Below, one piece after another: positions 14,561 through 23,248 of a stretch of 64,000 nucleotides of DNA (position 1 is the first letter of the stretch; each line of letters starts with the position of its first letter). The stretch is from Streptomyces caniferus (GTDB taxonomy: Bacteria > Actinomycetota > Actinomycetes > Streptomycetales > Streptomycetaceae). Location: positions 496,001-560,000 of the forward strand of contig NZ_BLIN01000005.1 of assembly GCF_009811555.1 (NCBI RefSeq). Reading direction: 5' to 3'. Under the pieces are notes generated by a model. It made no database searches. It was not told where the DNA came from and worked only from the letters and a program-made list of their open reading frames with translations. The position numbers were made by a program, and so were the translations under genes.

Positions 14561-14983
14561 TCAGCGGACGTGCACCGTCACCACGTCGGAGGCGTTCAAG
14601 CGCACGGGATGCTGGTCGTGCGCACTGGTCAGGCCGTACAGCACCGCCCGGAATTGCAGGTCGCCGCGGCGCGCGGACGTGCCGTGTGCAGTGACCTGCG
14701 CGTCACCCTCGACCGCGGAGCTGCAATTCTCCTGGTGCCACCCTTGGCCGAAGCCCTTCTCCTCCAGGCACAGCTGATGCAGCCAGCCGGCGCTGTCGTC
14801 GCCGCCCTGCGCCTTGACCGTGATGGTCTTGCCGACCTGCGCCGTGCGCGGCGCCGTGATGTCCACGTTGCTCTTGGCGAACGCCGGCCCGGCAGCCAGA
14901 GTCACCGAGGCCAGACCCAGCGCACCGATCACAGCCACACGGCCGCCCCGCGTCATTACCCCGGTCTTCTTCGTCCTGGTCAT
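14561..14983 (-). CDS. Small secreted protein of unknown function
   Basis: A 140-residue protein with a Sec signal peptide: a basic start MTRTKKTG, a hydrophobic core VAVIGALGLASVTLAAG, and a probable cut at AFA-KS. The mature part is about 105 residues and begins with an Ig-like strand pattern, VDITAPRTAQVGKTITVKAQ. It has two Cys (CLEE and ENCSS) that could form a disulfide. GGGAGGGG precedes the ATG at 14983. It is probably exported and folded outside the cell. No family was recognised. Confidence 0.75.
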   Translation of the reverse strand: MTRTKKTGVMTRGGRVAVIGALGLASVTLAAGPAFAKSNVDITAPRTAQVGKTITVKAQGGDDSAGWLHQLCLEEKGFGQGWHQENCSSAVEGDAQVTAHGTSARRGDLQFRAVLYGLTSAHDQHPVRLNASDVVTVHVR

Positions 14984-15820
14984 GGACTTCCCCTCCCGCG
15001 GATCCCCATCTGGTGGGACCCGCCGCTTCGCGAAGGCGCCCGGTGCGCCTCGCCGACTAACCAGATGAGCCGGCCGCCCCGTGCGTTGCCCCTGGCCCAG
15101 CATCGTTACAAATTCCCGATATAGCCTGCCAAGAAGTGCCTGACTCCACTAACAGCTACCAAATGGCGTCTTGGGAGCGGTAGTCGGCCAACCTGAGCGC
15201 TCCGATATCACCCACAGCAAGAAGGGGCGTCGTCCAGCGGTAGGCGCTTCTGAACCTTTCGCCTGTCTCAGGTGACAGCTCGTAGGGCGCGGGCGGTAGG
15301 CACGTCCCGGGTACCCGGCACGACACCCTTCATGCTTACGGCATGCCGTCGCGCAACGTCCACCGCCGCCCGCCCGACGGGGTGCTCTACGTCGCCGGCT
15401 AGGACGCCGTCGCGATGCTGCCCACCATTGCTGGACATGGGCAGCGCAGGTCGAGCGAGGGCCCCGGCCATGTCACTGGCCTTGAGTGTGACTCGTTGAG
15501 GTACGCCGGCGACCCGGCCCCCGAGCGCTCCACGCCCCGACTCCCCGTCACGGTCATGGCGGAAGTTGAACACGATGCCCTCAAGTACCTGGCGGTGATC
15601 CCTCCACCGGCCACGAGCCCGGACCGCGGGCGGCAGCAACGGCGTGATCATTCGGGCGCCTCCGACTCCTCCCGAGCCGGTCCCAGGACCGACCCCCACC
15701 TCCTTCTCTGGAGCCGGTTCCGCCCCGCCACCGCCCCCAAAGACCACTGTCCTGACCTTCGGCGCAGGCTGGATGACGCGGCGCTCCACGGGCCACGGCC
15801 TGGTAGCCGCAACTCAGTGT
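14984..15820. other. Intergenic with one transposase scrap
   Basis: These 837 bp hold no intact gene. The transposase scrap at 15553-15645 is listed separately. A tRNA-like D-arm near 15225-15265 was considered and rejected. Confidence 0.45.
15553..15645 (-). mobile_element. IS5-type transposase N-terminal scrap
   Basis: The minus-strand frame reads LLPPAVRARGRWRDHRQVLE then GIVFNFR. This is the conserved region normally written as GRWRDHREVLNGILWVLRTG in Streptomyces IS5/IS1647-like transposases. Neither the start nor the DDE domain remains. Confidence 0.5.
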
Positions 15821-16090
15821 CTACGGGGCGCTCTTGCCCGCCTGCCGCAGACGGCGCGTGATCAGCACGAGATCCACCACGGCGGCGACGGCGAGCACGC
15901 CGCACACCACCGCCAGGATCAGCAGCACGGTGGGGCTGGGGGAATCATGGGGTCCGGCAGAGTGCGCTGCGAGCGCCAGTCGCACCGCGGCCGCGACGAA
16001 TACCACCAGCGCGCCGGCGGCCAGCGTCCGCCGCAACCGCAGGGGGCTATGGGCGGTCACCGGCTCCGTGCCTGTGCGCCGATGCTTCAT
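15821..16090 (-). CDS. Small two-TM membrane protein, DUF6343-like
   Basis: An 89-residue protein beginning with a polar TGTEPVTAHSPLRLR and then two membrane segments, about residues 25-43 (AAGALVVFVAAAVRLALAA) and 54-77 (VLLILAVVCGVLAVAAVVDL). It ends in a basic tail, VLITRRLRQAGK. The EPVTAHSPLRLR lead and the length match the actinobacterial DUF6343 family, whose function is unknown. GAGGAG precedes the ATG at 16090. The gene lies 117 bp before a Cys-rich small protein on the same strand. Confidence 0.75.
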   Translation of the reverse strand: MKHRRTGTEPVTAHSPLRLRRTLAAGALVVFVAAAVRLALAAHSAGPHDSPSPTVLLILAVVCGVLAVAAVVDLVLITRRLRQAGKSAP

Positions 16091-16207
16091 GGGTGCCTCC
16101 TCAGAGCGGTTTCGTCCCGGGCGTGCGGCGCGACCGCGGGGCTGAGTTCCACTGCCCGTGGGCGGCGCGGTCCACGAACCTCGACTGCGGGACGAGGCTG
16201 TGCTCGT

Positions 16208-16444
16208 TCATGCGTTGTCGGTGAGCTCGGTGTGGCCCTCGGCGCGGGCGCAGTGGGCACAGCAGAAGAACTTTCCATCGGTTTGGTGGCCGTGGCCCAG
16301 GATGCGGCAGCCGCAGTGGTCACAGATGGGCGCGAGTTTGTGCGCCGCGCATTCGAGGCTGTCGAAGGTGTGGACGGCGCCGCCGGCCACGTGGACCTCG
16401 AACGCCATCGAGTAGTCGTTGCCGCAGACATCGCAGGCTGCCAT
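16208..16444 (-). CDS. Cys/His-rich metallothionein-like small protein
   Basis: A 78-residue protein with CDVCGNDY at the N-terminus, then CDHCGC and CCAHC, plus several His (HGH, AHK). The CxxC pairs point to zinc binding, as in prokaryotic metallothionein-like proteins with the GxxFFCCxHC pattern. GAGGAG lies upstream of the ATG at 16444. It is cytosolic and may store Zn or act as a zinc ribbon. Its neighbours are a DUF6343 membrane protein and IS remnants, which gives no hint of role. Confidence 0.75.
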   Translation of the reverse strand: MAACDVCGNDYSMAFEVHVAGGAVHTFDSLECAAHKLAPICDHCGCRILGHGHQTDGKFFCCAHCARAEGHTELTDNA

Positions 16445-16701
16445 GTGCTCTCCTCGTGGGCGTGCGTGGCCAGGCTCCGGCCGGAGCGGTATCCCCATGA
16501 CCTCACGAGTCCCCGGGCTCCGCCCGCTGCGGAGGGGCAGATGGCGCAGTCCGCACTACCGGTGCGGCGGGATGCGTTCCCGGGGGGGGAGCCGGAGGCT
16601 ATGGCAGTCGCTCCTCTGCGCGGAGCGGTCCCCCTTCCGCTACGGGGCCCATCCGGTGACGTGGGGCGAGGTGGCGCTCGGTATCGCCACAGTCCGGCGC
16701 T

Positions 16702-16960
16702 GACGCGCAGTGGGCGGGGATCGAACCGTTGTCGCCGGACTGGCGGCCGAAGCGGGGTGGCCGATGGCGGAATCATCGTGACGTGTTCGACGGGACCGCC
16801 TGGAAGTTCCAGACCGGGTCGCAGTGGGTTACCTGCCGAAGGTGGACGGAACTGGCGCGGGGTCCACCACCGACTGCGGATGTGGGCCGTCGACGGCACA
16901 TGGAAACGGGCGTTCACCGCGCTGACGGCCCAGGCCGATGATGCGGGGCAGCGGCCGACC
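16702..16960 (+). mobile_element. IS5-type transposase remnant, frameshifted
   Basis: The frame starting DAQWAGIEPLSPDWRPKRGG continues as WRNHRDVFDGTAWKFQTGSQ and is then lost near 16840. It resumes in another frame as NWRGVHHRLRMWAVDGTWKR and AFTALTAQADDAG. Together they give the first ~90 residues of an IS5-family transposase of the LPEKYGNWRGVHNRLRMWA type. The DDE catalytic part is missing, so the copy is inactive. Confidence 0.65.
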
Positions 16961-17239
16961 TCGACACCCCGGACTGTGGGGCGAACCGCTGCAGGGTCAG
17001 GTCAGGGTGGTCCGCTAATACACCGCCACCCGCAGCGCCTGACCCTCCAGCCGCAGGCCCCACGGCCGGCCCCGCCTACCGGGTCCGCGCCCTCTCGCCG
17101 GGGCGCGGTGACGAGTTTGCCGTACCACCACGGGGCCGAAGAAAGGGTGGGCTATCCAGAACAGCTCCGGTGCCGTGGTCCCACCACCCCAACCACAGCA
17201 AGATCATCTCATCTGTGACCAGCAATTACGGGACAACTC
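16961..17239. other. Probable IS-derived non-coding remainder
   Basis: This follows directly on the transposase fragment. No frame continues the transposase, and no other gene is visible. Confidence 0.35.
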
Positions 17240-17548
17240 TTACTCCACCGCATACAGCAGGTTGTACTCAGCACCATCCGCCCGGAAGCGCAGACTGCGC
17301 TCACCAGGCGTATCCGTGATCCACTGCTCCCGGAGCCTGCCCTCCCCGACCGTGCCGCCGGCCTCCCCGAGAGAGACGGCAATCGTTCCCGTGAAGTCGC
17401 AGTCGTACTTGACGGTGTACATCCGGTCTCCCAGCACCGTCCCATTCCACACAGTGCCACGATCCTGGACAACAAGCCTCGGCTCATCGAGGCCGCTCCA
17501 GCCCTCAGTCGTGACGCACTTGAGCTTCTCCAGATAGAGCTTGGCCAT
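17240..17548 (-). CDS. Hypothetical protein, 102 aa
   Basis: This begins MAKLYLEKLKCVTTEGWSG and alternates short strands: RLVVQDRGTVWNGTVLGDR, YTVKYDCDFTGTIAVSL, RSLRFRADGAEYNLLYAVE. The pattern suggests a small beta-sandwich, resembling secreted or toxin-associated C2-like actinobacterial proteins, but no signal peptide is present. I prefer the ATG at 17548, preceded by GGGGACGG, over the upstream in-frame start at 17584. The family was not recognised. Confidence 0.55.
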   Translation of the reverse strand: MAKLYLEKLKCVTTEGWSGLDEPRLVVQDRGTVWNGTVLGDRMYTVKYDCDFTGTIAVSLGEAGGTVGEGRLREQWITDTPGERSLRFRADGAEYNLLYAVE

Positions 17549-17584
17549 ACCGTCCCCTGCGAAGGATCCTTCTCGACACTTCAC

Positions 17585-17932
17585 ATCCTGCCGAGCCTCG
17601 ATAAACGATCACTAAACGAGTGAACGCGGTATCCGCCGCCGGGGCGCTGACCCGCCCGGGGAGGGCAGGGCATCGCTGTAGCCCTCGTCAGCGATTGCTC
17701 TGTTGGCCACTGCCGGAGCGCGTCCGCCGGATGGCCGAGCTGCACCGACTGCACCGACTGCACCGACTGCACCACCAGCCTGCCAGAGGGCACTGACACA
17801 AGCTGGTGGACATTGCTCCTGGCTGCCGTACCTACCGTCCGGTCGCGCTCCATTTGCTGCCGAGAAGTGAGACGCAGCCGGGAAGTGGCGAACAGGGTGA
17901 CTGTGCGCTTTCGGCGAGGGTAGGCGAGGTGC
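17585..17932. other. Intergenic with short tandem repeat
   Basis: No gene was seen in these 348 bp. A 9-bp unit CTGCACCGA is repeated about four times at 17740-17775. Confidence 0.45.
17740..17775. repeat. Tandem 9-bp repeat, unit CTGCACCGA
   Basis: Four near-perfect head-to-tail copies lie in non-coding sequence. The length is a multiple of three, but no supported gene crosses it. Confidence 0.7.
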
Positions 17933-18421
17933 ATGGTTGCCACACGTAGCTTTGCGCCGGGATCCCTACTGCGAGGCCTCCAACACCGTCGGCGACCCCG
18001 GCACACGCGCCCGGGCCGCCGACGTGGCAAGCTCCACCGGAGGGTGCTCGCCTACCGGGACGTGGTGATCTTCCACTCCCCCGCGCCGGCAAGCGAACAA
18101 GCACAGAGTCTGCTGCTGGTGTACATCCGTCGCGTCGTCGGCGAGGTCACCTACGAAGTGTGCGAACACTGTGCGAGCGGTGTGATCACGCAGGTGCACG
18201 TCGCTGCGCCATTGCAGGACAGCGGCTTGGGCACGCGTGCCGTTTCCCACTTGCGCGCCTGCTATCCCGATGTCTCCTGGCGCAGTTGCCTGGCCCAGCG
18301 CATGACGCGTGACCTGGCGCATCGCATGCGCCTGCCGAATGTCCGCGCCGGCCAGTCGTGTCCACACCTCCCCCACGGTGCCTCCGAGAACCGCGGGAGC
18401 CCAAGGTCTGCGCAGCACTGA
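17933..18421 (+). CDS. Putative GNAT-like hypothetical protein
   Basis: The first ~40 residues are Arg-rich and may not be translated. From about residue 42 the frame reads like a real protein: DVVIFHSPAPASEQAQSLLL, VGEVTYEVCEHCASGVITQV, PLQDSGLGTRAVSHLRACYP. The middle CxxC plus GxGLGTRALSHLR resembles the acetyl-CoA loop of small actinobacterial GNAT-like proteins. GAGG stands before the ATG, so the full frame is possible. A start downstream near 18060 cannot be excluded. Confidence 0.5.
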   Translation: MVATRSFAPGSLLRGLQHRRRPRHTRPGRRRGKLHRRVLAYRDVVIFHSPAPASEQAQSLLLVYIRRVVGEVTYEVCEHCASGVITQVHVAAPLQDSGLGTRAVSHLRACYPDVSWRSCLAQRMTRDLAHRMRLPNVRAGQSCPHLPHGASENRGSPRSAQH

Positions 18422-18541
18422 TACCCCTCAGGGCACGTCCAGCCGGCCTGAGGGGTACCTCGAGGACCGCATGTGCCAGGTCTCAGTCCGGCTCGCGGGC
18501 CGCCCTGGTGCGACCTGATCTGCCGGACAGCTCCAGGGTCT

Positions 18542-18708
18542 CTCGTGTGGATCTTGCGGATCGCGTGCCCCGGCCCCGCGCCTCACCCGCCTTGTCGTCG
18601 GCCGGCAGGGACACGCCATGGCCCCCTTACGCGCCTTACGCATCACGGCGACGGCCCCCGCTCGCTGATCCGGCCTGGTCCGGGGTCTGAACCGAACGAA
18701 AGACCCTG
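18542..18708 (+). repeat. Left arm of a ~165-bp inverted repeat
   Basis: Read on the plus strand, this segment is about 90% identical to the reverse complement of 19760-19926. Both run from TCGTGTGGATCTTGCGG through TTGTCGTCGGCCGGCAGGG to CGAACGAAAGA. The left copy has lost one G near 18560 compared with the right. The two arms enclose the broken HEAT-like gene. Confidence 0.75.
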
Positions 18709-18764
18709 GCCTTGGCAGCCGATGGCGCGACAGTGCGCACACCTCTGAAGGGATGCGATCAACG

Positions 18765-19760
18765 ATGCGGGCACGGATCGCACTGCACGACACCGACTGA
18801 ACCGGGGCAGAACACGCCTACGACGACGGAGCGGACACCCTCAAGTGGCTTCTCGACGCCTGTGGCGAGGACCCGGATCACGCCGAGCGGGCCGTTTGCG
18901 TCCTCCACAACTGTCTGGTCCACCAGGGAAGCGTCTATGCGGGATCGGCAATGGCGCACCCGGCTCTCGTGGACCTTCTGCTCGCCCCCTCGGCACCTGG
19001 CCGGGCAACCCTCGCTGACCTGCTGCTCGGCATCACCATCACCATCGGCATCGCGGAGACCGAAGCCGTGCACCATGAGATCCGTGCGGCACACGCACAG
19101 GCGACGCCCCGCCCGCTCCCCCTCCTCGCCGACCCGGTCCGTGAAGTGCGGCACCGTGTCGCCTACCTGACCGGATTGCGCACCGGGCACGAGGGGCTTG
19201 CCGTACGTGCGTTGGGCGAGCGCGCGCACAGCGAACCGGACCCGCTCATCGCGGCGGTCATGACCGGTGGCGTCGCCCGGCACGATGTCGCTGGCCGCGC
19301 CGCGTGGCTCTCCGGTGCTCTGGCGTCCCGTCACCTGCCCGCTGTGCGCGCCGCCACGGCGTGGGGCTTCGCCCGAGCCGGACTGCCGTGGACCACCGAG
19401 GTGACCAGCGCCGTCGCCGAGGCTTAGGAGCACGGCGATGTGCTCAATGGCGATGTCATCGAAGGCGAACAGTGGCGCTGGTCGGACAACCCGCTGGCAG
19501 AGACACTCATCGCCATGGCCGATCCGAACCGTGCGGCGGAGATCTGCCTACGGTTGACCCAGTCGGAGGACGAGGACTCCGCGGAGTGTGGCGCCATCGC
19601 CGCCGTGGCCCTGTTGGAGGAACACCCGCACGCGTACCCGGCGTTCGGCCCCGCGATCGCCGCCACCCGCGCCCACCGGGGCACCCACATCCGCTCCTAC
19701 GCCGATGACCTCGACGCCCTCATATCAGCGGCGGACGAAGGAGACCACACCGTGCACTAG
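18765..19760 (+). pseudogene. HEAT-repeat-like protein gene with two in-frame stops
   Basis: One frame of 332 codons runs from ATG 18765 to TAG 19758-19760. It is broken by TGA at codon 12 (18798-18800) and TAG at codon 221 (19425-19427). The start MRARIALHDTD-stop-TGAEHAY fits the usual HDTDW-TGLEHAYG opening of Streptomyces HEAT-like proteins, so a Trp TGG has become TGA. On both sides the frame keeps its helical-repeat character (AVCVLHNCLVHQGSVY, AAWLSGALASRHLPAVRAAT, ALLEEHPHAYPAFG). No frameshift is needed. It is probably a recent pseudogene. Confidence 0.7.
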
Positions 19761-19926
19761 GTTCTTTCGTTCGGATCAGGCGCCGGATCACGCCGGATCA
19801 GCGAGCGGGGCCGGTGCCGTGATGCGTAAGACGCGGAAGGGAGCCATGGCGTAACCCTGCCGGCCGACGACAAGGTCGGTGAGGCGCGGGAGCCGGGGCA
19901 TGCGATCCCGCAAGATCCACACGAGG
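19760..19926 (-). repeat. Right arm of a ~165-bp inverted repeat
   Basis: The mate of 18542-18708. On the minus strand its frame reads LVWILRDRMPRLPRLTDLVV then GRQGYAMAPFRVLRITAPAP, which looks like the tail of a real but unidentified gene. The left copy of the same tail is frameshifted by one base. Confidence 0.75.
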
Positions 19927-19942
19927 GTTTTGTGTCCTCCAC

Positions 19943-20401
19943 TCACTGATGCCGGACCGGCGGGCAGTAGCCGGTCTTCTCGCCGATGCTGTTGATCTCG
20001 GCGTTGGACCTTGCGTCGCCCGCGTAGTTGATCTGGTTGGTGCAGCTCGTCCCGGGCTTCTTGGGGGTGCCCGACGGCTTGTCGCCCTTTTCCGGCGTCG
20101 GGCAGTGGCCGGTCTCCTCGCCGATGCTGTTGATCTCGGCGTTGGACCTCGGGTCGCCCGCGTAGTTGATCTGGTTGGTGCAGCTCGTCCCGGGCTTTTC
20201 GGCAGCGCCCTTCGGCGCGTCCTTGGCGGAGTTCCGGGTGGTCTTGGCCGCGGAAGTGGGGGATTGGGTGGCATGGGCGGAGGTGGAGGGTGATGAGGCG
20301 TCGGCGCCGCTGCCCTGGCAGGCGGTGAGCCCGAGCGCGGCGACGGTGATCACCATGGCGGCTGCGGCCTTGCGGGCGTGGCGGAGGGTGGTGTGCGACA
20401 T
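19943..20401 (-). CDS. Lipoprotein with a duplicated Cys-pair domain
   Basis: A 152-residue protein. The signal peptide ends in the lipobox LTAC (Cys about residue 28), so it should be lipid-anchored on the outer face of the membrane. A Ser/Thr/Ala-rich linker follows. Then come two copies of a ~33-residue unit, each KPGTSCTNQINYAGD, SNAEINSIGE, then HCP or YCP. Each unit has two Cys that could pair. The copies are nearly identical in DNA. GGGAAG lies before the ATG at 20401. The unit family and its role are unknown; an extracellular binding module is the simplest guess. Confidence 0.8.
   Translation of the reverse strand: MSHTTLRHARKAAAAMVITVAALGLTACQGSGADASSPSTSAHATQSPTSAAKTTRNSAKDAPKGAAEKPGTSCTNQINYAGDPRSNAEINSIGEETGHCPTPEKGDKPSGTPKKPGTSCTNQINYAGDARSNAEINSIGEKTGYCPPVRHQ
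19962..20197. repeat. Direct repeat of ~97 bp, 138-bp (46-codon) period
   Basis: Bases 19962-20059 and 20100-20197 differ at only a few positions and encode the two Cys-pair units of the lipoprotein. The period is a multiple of three, so the duplication keeps the frame. The near-identity at third codon positions suggests a recent duplication or gene conversion. Confidence 0.85.
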
Positions 20402-21090
20402 GTACTTCCCGTTCTGTCCAGTGATTCGGGTTCGGGAGAACAAGACTGTCGGCCGCTGCTGATGATCTACCGCTGTCTGACTAACGTCCCACTAACATCC
20501 GAGCCGATGGCGGGTGTTGCGCTGGGTGCTGCCGGGTCGTGCCTGGTCAGCAGCTTGAACGGCCGGGCGCGGTGGGGGCGTGAGCAGTCCGTGTGCACAT
20601 GACCTTCGCGACAACGGACGTGGTGCCCCACGCGTGCCCCGATTCACTACGGCTCCAAAAAGCCGACGTCCTGTGCCTCAGCAGCACTCTCCCTGAACGC
20701 GTTCAGGCTCGCAGCGACTTCGGACGCATGGTCTCCCCCCTGACCTTCGGTGCCGCGAGGGTGGGGCTGGCGACCGTCACTCAAGGCGGCTTGGGGAGAG
20801 CTCAGTCGGCCGATTGAAGCGGCCAGCCACAGCACACGTGAGCCGAGGCGCGGTAGCTGTCACCAAGGCAGACCGTGGCCACCAGGACTCCCGGACGGGG
20901 TACGCGGGCTGGGACCTGCGCCAAGCCCCGTGATCTGCAATGTTCTCTGTAGCAGTGGACCGGTCGATGGAGCGGGTGCGGGTCCCTGGCAGTCACCTGA
21001 AACTCAACAGAATTTGCGTGTCCGCAACCCACTTCGATGCCCTGGCGTCCAACTCCATGACGGACGGCTGCCGATCACCCAGGAGAGCAC
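20402..21090. other. Intergenic, nothing recognised
   Basis: These 689 bp lie between the divergent lipoprotein and the 106-residue gene. No frame has a ribosome-binding site and recognisable composition. The part just before 20460 is AT-richer (CTAACGTCCCACTAAC) and may hold the lipoprotein promoter. Confidence 0.4.
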
Positions 21091-21411
21091 GTGGCGAAGA
21101 AGGACCAGAGCACGGACGCGGCGAAGGAGAAGGACCGGGAAAAGTGGATGGCGCGTTTCCAGGTACGGCTGGCCATGCAGCCGGGCGTGGACCGGGCAGT
21201 CGTGCTCCAGGCGGTCAAGGAGCTCACGGCGCACTGCGCAGCTACCGGAGAGCACCCGCGGACTGCCTTCGGCGACCCGGACGACTGTGCCGTGCAGGCC
21301 GCCGCGCGGCTGGTTCCGGCGGACCGGGCGGCGCGCGCCAAGCGGCACAACGCCGTGGTGGACACGCTCGGCTCCGTGCTCAAGAGGGTCGGGGACGTCG
21401 CCGGTCTGTGA
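21091..21411 (+). CDS. Hypothetical cytosolic protein, 106 aa
   Basis: A GTG start sits 5 bp after AGGAG. The product is helical and highly charged at the N-terminus (KKDQSTDAAKEKDREKWMAR). It continues with ALAMQPGVDRAVVLQAVKEL-like helices and a Cys-containing HCAATGEHPRTAFGDPDDCA. There is no signal peptide or membrane segment. The middle resembles the small DUF1700/HAAS-like N-terminal helical folds found next to membrane proteins, but I cannot assign a family. It stands alone. Confidence 0.65.
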   Translation: MAKKDQSTDAAKEKDREKWMARFQVRLAMQPGVDRAVVLQAVKELTAHCAATGEHPRTAFGDPDDCAVQAAARLVPADRAARAKRHNAVVDTLGSVLKRVGDVAGL

Positions 21412-21546
21412 CCGGTTGAAGCGTCCCTCATGGCCCGGCGCACGGGTTCTGGCACAGCTTCAATCCGCGGGGGCTGCTGGGCAGTTCAGGCGAGGCGGCG
21501 CTGGGCGACTGTCGCACGTCCACCGGGCAGGCCGGCAGACGTGGGT

Positions 21547-21945
21547 CTACAGTGCGGCGGCCTGGCGCAGATGGTGACTCACATCGCCGACGAGGTTGAT
21601 GCGGACGCGTCGCTCCAGGAAGCACCAGCGTCCGTTGCGGCGCTCGAAGCGGTCGTGGTAGCGGCTCCCGGCGATGGGCTGGAGAGGCAGCTCGGGCAGC
21701 GCCTGCAAGACGGTCACGTAGGAACGCGAGACCGCCATGCCCGCCTGTTCGTCGACCTCAATCGCGAGGTGGGACGTCACGTGGTGTGTCCGCGGAGTGC
21801 CGTCGGAGTAGACGAAGGGCATACCTCCACCGTCGAGCCGGCACCCGTGGCGACTCGGCACGAGGCGAGGTTGGCCGGTGTCGTGCACCCGGTCGACCAC
21901 TCCGACGGCCACAGTGCCCAGCACCATGTCGTCAGCATCAGCCAC
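21547..21945 (-). CDS. SnoaL/NTF2-like protein, N-terminus probably lost
   Basis: From about residue 40 the product follows SnoaL-like proteins well: MPFVYSDGTPRTHHVTSHLA, IEVDEQAGMAVSRSYVTVLQ, PLQPIAGSRYHDRFERRNG, WCFLERRVRINLVGDVSHHL. The first 40 residues do not match the expected N-terminal helices. The GTG start has only a weak ribosome-binding site. A frameshift near 21830 or a 5' deletion is likely, so this may be a pseudogene. Intact relatives of about 145 residues bind small hydrophobic ligands. Confidence 0.55.
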   Translation of the reverse strand: MADADDMVLGTVAVGVVDRVHDTGQPRLVPSRHGCRLDGGGMPFVYSDGTPRTHHVTSHLAIEVDEQAGMAVSRSYVTVLQALPELPLQPIAGSRYHDRFERRNGRWCFLERRVRINLVGDVSHHLRQAAAL

Positions 21946-22365
21946 GCCTCAAGGAGTACGTCGAACCGGCGGCGCGCTGATCGGCACGTTGGATGATCCA
22001 GTGGGCCGCGGCGGCCGGGGTACCGACGGGCTGATCAGCCTGACGGTCCATTTACGGCTCCGCGAAGGCCGGTAACAACCGGCACCAGCCGACACCGAAC
22101 GGCCATGGTCCCGCGGCGACCACGGGTGCAGAAACAACGGGCCGGGTATCGCCGCATCCTCACGTACGGTGAGCGCGAGCTGCGGAGATCGGGAGGCCCT
22201 TTCGCCGATTGCCTTCAGGAATTCCGTGGACACGCACTGCCACCGGCACCTCCGGGAGCGCACGGTCCGGCATGCGCTGTGCACTGCGCCGTCGCAATCT
22301 GGACGTAGCACCCCTGCACCGCTTGGCTCACTCGACCCAGGCGGCCCACCACGGGAGACATCGTC
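21946..22365. other. Intergenic, nothing certain
   Basis: These 420 bp lie between the SnoaL-like gene and the cupin. A sequence resembling a SigB-type promoter (GGGT-N16-GGGTAT, 22123-22148) lies 217 bp before the cupin. Several such matches are expected by chance in a window of this size. Confidence 0.35.
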
Positions 22366-22812
22366 ATGTCGAACAACGAAAAGGCGGCAGGCAGCACCGA
22401 GAGCCGACCGCGTTCGGAAGCATGGAAGACGGCGCTCACCATGCTGCAGTCGGCGAAACCGCCGTTCGTTCCGGAGGGGGCGGAGGCGATGACGGTTCTC
22501 GTCGAGTTCCCGCCCGGCGATCCGGGCACCCCTCCCCACCGGCACTCGGGGCCCGCCTTCGGCTACATGCTGGAAGGGGAGATGCTCTTCGAGCTGGAAG
22601 GCGAGCCGGAGCGGGTGATCAAGGCCGGGGAGACGTTCTGGGAACCGGGCGGCGATGTCATCCACTACCAGGACGGAAACAACCGGACGGACTCCCCCAG
22701 CCGCTTCCTCGTCACCATGATGTGCGCACCGGGTCAGCCCATGCTCACCCTCGTCGACGAAGACGAGCTGGCCCGACGCCAGCACCTACGGGCTCCCCGG
22801 CCAGGCCCTTGA
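22366..22812 (+). CDS. Cupin-domain protein
   Basis: A 148-residue single-cupin protein. Motif 1 is PPHRHSGPAFGYMLEGEMLF (residues ~57-76), with HxH plus a later Glu. Motif 2 is PGGDVIHYQDGNNRTDSPSR, with a metal-binding His. This gives a 3-His/1-Glu metal site typical of the RmlC-like cupin_2 family. GGGAGA lies 7 bp before the ATG. Such proteins are often dioxygenases, isomerases or sensors of small ligands. The neighbours do not decide which. Confidence 0.8.
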   Translation: MSNNEKAAGSTESRPRSEAWKTALTMLQSAKPPFVPEGAEAMTVLVEFPPGDPGTPPHRHSGPAFGYMLEGEMLFELEGEPERVIKAGETFWEPGGDVIHYQDGNNRTDSPSRFLVTMMCAPGQPMLTLVDEDELARRQHLRAPRPGP

Positions 22813-23248
22813 CCCGTCGCCGGCATCGGAGCTCTTCCTCATCCGCCCACTCGGGAGAACCGCGTCAGGACGCCGCCGCCTGGCGCGTGGACGGGAGCTG
22901 GTGACACGCGCGGGCGCCGTCCGACACGCACCGGCTCGTCGCAGCGCGCGCCGGTGCCCTCGCGGCCGCGGACTGCGGCCCTCAGCGGACGTGCGGGAGG
23001 CGCAGGCCCGGGCGCTTCGTCGGGCATTGACGATCTCATCGCCGAATGCGCCACTCATGACGAGGACTTCGCCCGATTGAGCCGAGCCGGTCGGCGATGG
23101 ACCGGTTGAGCACACCGTGACCTCGGACCGCCCCTTCGTGCACTGAGTCGGAGCGCGTCGATCCGGCGTGCTGTCGGAATCAAGGAACAGGCCAAGGAAC
23201 GCCGTTCGTCGGAGCGAAGTGGTTGCCTGCCCCTGGCCTACGCCAGGC
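22813..23248. other. Intergenic; possible regulator C-terminus remnant
   Basis: These 436 bp hold no intact gene. A plus-strand scrap ending near 23109 (IDDLIAECATHDEDFARLSR) resembles the C-terminal end of HTH/MmyB-type regulators, but nothing precedes it. Confidence 0.35.

Noticed and set aside
15225..15265. tRNA-like D-arm (GTCCAGCGGTAGGCGC) followed by an anticodon-like loop
   Set aside because: No acceptor stem, T-arm or pairing anticodon stem can be built around it; at most a fragment.
22123..22148. SigB-type promoter GGGT-N16-GGGTAT upstream of the cupin gene
   Set aside because: Such loose matches are expected around ten times in a window of this size and composition; it is also 217 bp from the gene.
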